Origin: Methanobacterium sp. UBA8
GTDB lineage: Archaea; Methanobacteriota; Methanobacteria; Methanobacteriales; Methanobacteriaceae
DNA: 8,591 nt
NCBI GenBank assembly: GCA_002509665.1
Contig: DADN01000066.1
Location: 5,001-13,591 of the forward strand
Direction of reading: 5' to 3'
A program made the translations under genes and the position numbers. Positions 6,797-8,591 of this stretch are shown here, in pieces. Every line of letters begins with the position of its first letter. The stretch's first letter is position 1. Below the pieces are notes generated by a model. The model did not search any database. It worked only from the letters and a program-made list of their open reading frames with translations, and was not told where the DNA came from.

Positions 6797-8023
6797 CTAA
6801 GATAATCTGTAGCCGGATTCCTCATGAAGGTTAACATCAAGGCCCTGTACCTCATGATCATCAGTAACTCTAAGTCCTATGATTTTGTCAATTATTTTTG
6901 CAATAACAACAGTGAGTACAAATGAGTAAACTGCGACGACAATAACAGCTAAAAGCTGGACTCCAATTAGATGGAAATTTCCGAAGAGGATACCGCCTGT
7001 AGTAACGCTGTTTATAAGGGGATTTGCAAATATACCGATTGCGAGTGCACCGGTGATACCGCATATTCCATGAATACCGAATACATCTAAAGCATCATCG
7101 TAGCCAAGGCGTGGTTTTAACCAGGATACTGCACTGTATGCAAATATTGATGCAAAGAAACCTATTATTATGGCAGCTGTAATATTTACATATCCTGCTG
7201 CTGGTGTTATAGATGCGAGTCCTGCAATTGCACCAGATAATGCGCCGAGTAACGTAGGTTTTCCTGTTTTTAATTTATCCATAAGCATCCATGCAAGCAT
7301 ACCTACTGCGGCAGAGGTATTGGTTACAATCATAGCAGAAACTGCTAAATTTCCTGCAGATAATGCTGATCCTGCGTTAAATCCGAACCAACCGAACCAT
7401 AGAAGTCCTGCCCCCATTACTGAATATCCTAAGTGATGAGGAAGTAATCTTATATCTTTTCTTGCTCCAAGAATAAGTACAAGTGCAAGTGCGGCCATAC
7501 CGCTGGTTAAGTGTACAACTATACCTCCTGCAAAGTCAAGAGCACCGAGTTGTGCAAGGAATCCTCCTCCCCACATCCAGTGAGCTACAGGTGCGTAGAC
7601 AAGAGTAAGCCAGATTGGTACAAATGCAAGCCATGCTGAAAATTTCATTCTTTCAACAATAGCACCAGATATAAGAGCTACTGTAATAGCTGCAAATGTC
7701 ATCTGGAATATTGCGTAAAGGCCTGTGGGTATTGTAGGTGCCAATGTTGCAAGGGAGTTTGATTCAAGTACTCCATTGAATACTGGATTTGTAATGCTGC
7801 CTATTACTCCCCACATGTCCGCACCAAATGTTAGATCGTAACCGTAAATAAACCATAGAACGCTTACTATTGCAAAGGTAACAAAAGAGAGTAACATTGT
7901 GTTTAAAACGTTTTCTTTCCTGATTAGGCCTCCATAAAATAGAGCTACACCAGGAATTGTCATTAGAATTACAAGTGCAGTGGATATTAACATCCATGCT
8001 GTATCACCACTATCGAGAATCAT
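6797..8023 (-). CDS. amt2: ammonium transporter Amt2
   Basis: A 408-residue Amt/MEP/Rh ammonium channel, paralogous to Amt1 over its full length. The pore twin histidines are His171 (VVHLTSG) and His318 (DVFGIHG), with Asp163 in GALDFAGG and the [12 protein letters not shown] segment. The family's usual ERMKFSA (124-130) is intact here, unlike in Amt1. The C-terminal tail [15 protein letters not shown], the GlnK-contacting region in AmtB, is shared with Amt1. The start at ATG 8023 has GGAGG about ten bases upstream. It is followed by glnK2 and controlled by two NrpR-type operators. The predicted leader is about 130 bases. Tandem amt-glnK pairs suggest either different affinities or dosage; the sequence does not say which. 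Confidence 0.96.
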   Translation of the reverse strand: MILDSGDTAWMLISTALVILMTIPGVALFYGGLIRKENVLNTMLLSFVTFAIVSVLWFIYGYDLTFGADMWGVIGSITNPVFNGVLESNSLATLAPTIPTGLYAIFQMTFAAITVALISGAIVERMKFSAWLAFVPIWLTLVYAPVAHWMWGGGFLAQLGALDFAGGIVVHLTSGMAALALVLILGARKDIRLLPHHLGYSVMGAGLLWFGWFGFNAGSALSAGNLAVSAMIVTNTSAAVGMLAWMLMDKLKTGKPTLLGALSGAIAGLASITPAAGYVNITAAIIIGFFASIFAYSAVSWLKPRLGYDDALDVFGIHGICGITGALAIGIFANPLINSVTTGGILFGNFHLIGVQLLAVIVVAVYSFVLTVVIAKIIDKIIGLRVTDDHEVQGLDVNLHEESGYRLS

Positions 8024-8102
8024 ACAATTTTTCCTCCAATTTATTTTATCCTGATTTTTAGATCATAAATGCATTGAATTTGAAATTTATACATTTCTTG
8101 AC

Positions 8103-8116
8103 GGAACTATGTTTCC
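8103..8116 (-). promoter_or_regulatory. second (downstream) NrpR-type operator of amt2
   Basis: GGAA-CTATGT-TTCC, with flanking C and G extending the dyad, lies 38 bp (centre to centre) from the start-site operator at 8141-8154, inside the leader. Paired operators, one at the start and one downstream, are known for the NrpR-controlled nif promoter of Methanococcus maripaludis. An extra inverted TTCC-GAC-GGAA lies between the two (8120-8130). Confidence 0.75.
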
Positions 8117-8140
8117 GTTTTCCGACGGAAGGGGGTTGTA

Positions 8141-8186
8141 GGAAACCTATTTCCGATACTAAAAGTCTTACAGCATCATATATAAC
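8141..8186 (-). promoter_or_regulatory. TATA box and primary NrpR-type operator of amt2-glnK2
   Basis: On the - strand GTTATATAT (8178-8186) is the TATA box. GGAA-ACCTAT-TTCC (8141-8154) lies 23 bp downstream, next to the expected start near 8156. The core and spacing match the amt1 site almost exactly (ACCTAT against ACCTAC in the spacer). Confidence 0.85.
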
Positions 8187-8325
8187 TTTTGTGGTAATAT
8201 TTGATCTGGTATCTTAAAAATAGCTGTTAAATGGATAAATATGTATTATAATTTATAAAAAACACGTGAATATAAGTTAAATAAGTAAATTCAAAAAGAC
8301 ATTTAATAAAATAGAAAAAAGGAAC
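8187..8325. other. AT-rich gap right of the amt2 promoter
   Basis: About 140 bases with no gene. Read on the - strand it ends in T-rich sequence (CCTTTTTTCTATTTTATT from 8322 leftwards). This could terminate a transcript arriving from beyond the right edge through the multi-hairpin element. Confidence 0.4.
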
Positions 8326-8591
8326 CCTCAAATACGAAGCAGGCAAAAATCTTAAAAAATCTACGATTTTTTATGTATAGAAAAATGCTATGCATTTTTC
8401 TCTAACTTCGATTTTTGCTGCCTGCAAAACTCCCAAAACCTTTGGTTTTGGAGCGCAAATCGTAGATTTGCAAGCTTCGTTTTGCGGCCGAAGAAACGTA
8501 GTTTCTTCCGGCGTCAAAATTCTTTGAATTTTGACAGTATTTGGGGCATGTAAAAAATCTTCGATTTTTTACTGTTGAAAATCGAAGCTTA
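8326..8591. repeat. multi-hairpin element 2, probably continuing past the right edge
   Basis: CCTCAAATAC (8326-8335) pairs with GTATTTGGGG (8537-8546, one G-U). It encloses a three-way junction: GCAGGC-AAAAATC with GATTTTT-(GCT)-GCCTGC (8339-8351 with 8410-8425), around hairpins 8353-8373 and 8379-8401. It also encloses hairpins 8433-8451, 8455-8471, 8487-8512 and 8513-8535. One more hairpin, 8550-8572, lies outside the closing stem. Stems are 7-11 bp and all seven simple loops are three bases (TAC, TAT, TTT, GTA, GTA, TTT, TTC) closed by C-G. AAAATCGAAG (8578-8587) can also pair with CTTCGATTTT (8406-8415), so the structure may be larger. It could be a structured RNA, a 3'-end element of a - strand gene to the right, or a hairpin repeat family. 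Confidence 0.7.

Noticed and set aside
8326..8591. CRISPR array
   Set aside because: There are regular hairpins, but no direct repeats of constant length with unique spacers and no cas genes.

Overview
The window looks like a chromosomal segment of a low-GC methanogenic archaeon, most likely Methanobacteriales (Methanobacterium-like). The evidence is archaeal PdxS, two Amt/GlnK pairs, TATA-box promoters of the form TTTATATA, Shine-Dalgarno sites matching GGAGGTGAT, oligo-T terminators, and several copies of GGAA-N6-TTCC. That last sequence is the operator known for NrpR, the euryarchaeal nitrogen repressor. The genus is inferred, not proven.

Layout: pdxS (433-1314) is the only complete gene on the + strand. 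It is preceded by a mostly non-coding stretch with a perfect 18-bp palindrome. Everything else reads on the - strand. From right to left these are amt2-glnK2 (8023-6389), an 840-base gap holding an orphan NrpR-type promoter and the long amt1 leader, amt1-glnK1 (5546-3965), a metallo-beta-lactamase-fold hydrolase (3780-3088), and a two-gene unit of small GTPases (2876-1382). The second GTPase carries a C-terminal PII (GlnK-like) domain.

How it fits together: Amt1 and Amt2 are ammonium channels. GlnK1 and GlnK2 are canonical PII trimer subunits that plug them when ammonium is plentiful. Four promoters carry a GGAA-N6-TTCC palindrome 20-24 bp downstream of a TATA box, where the transcription start should fall. 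They are amt2 (with a second operator), amt1, the GTPase operon, and an orphan promoter at 6177-6230 with no credible ORF behind it. The window therefore appears to be an NrpR-controlled nitrogen island. The GTPase / GTPase-PII pair would be a new member of it, and the orphan promoter may drive a nitrogen-regulated small RNA.

The most unusual content is (1) the GTPase-PII fusion, whose PII part has lost the ATP/2-oxoglutarate loop but keeps the T-loop arginine that plugs Amt pores; (2) the orphan operator and candidate sRNA; and (3) two related multi-hairpin elements (5591-5741 and 8326-8591, the second probably running off the window). These are built of short stems with mostly three-base loops inside an outer closing stem, and one lies in the predicted amt1 5' leader.
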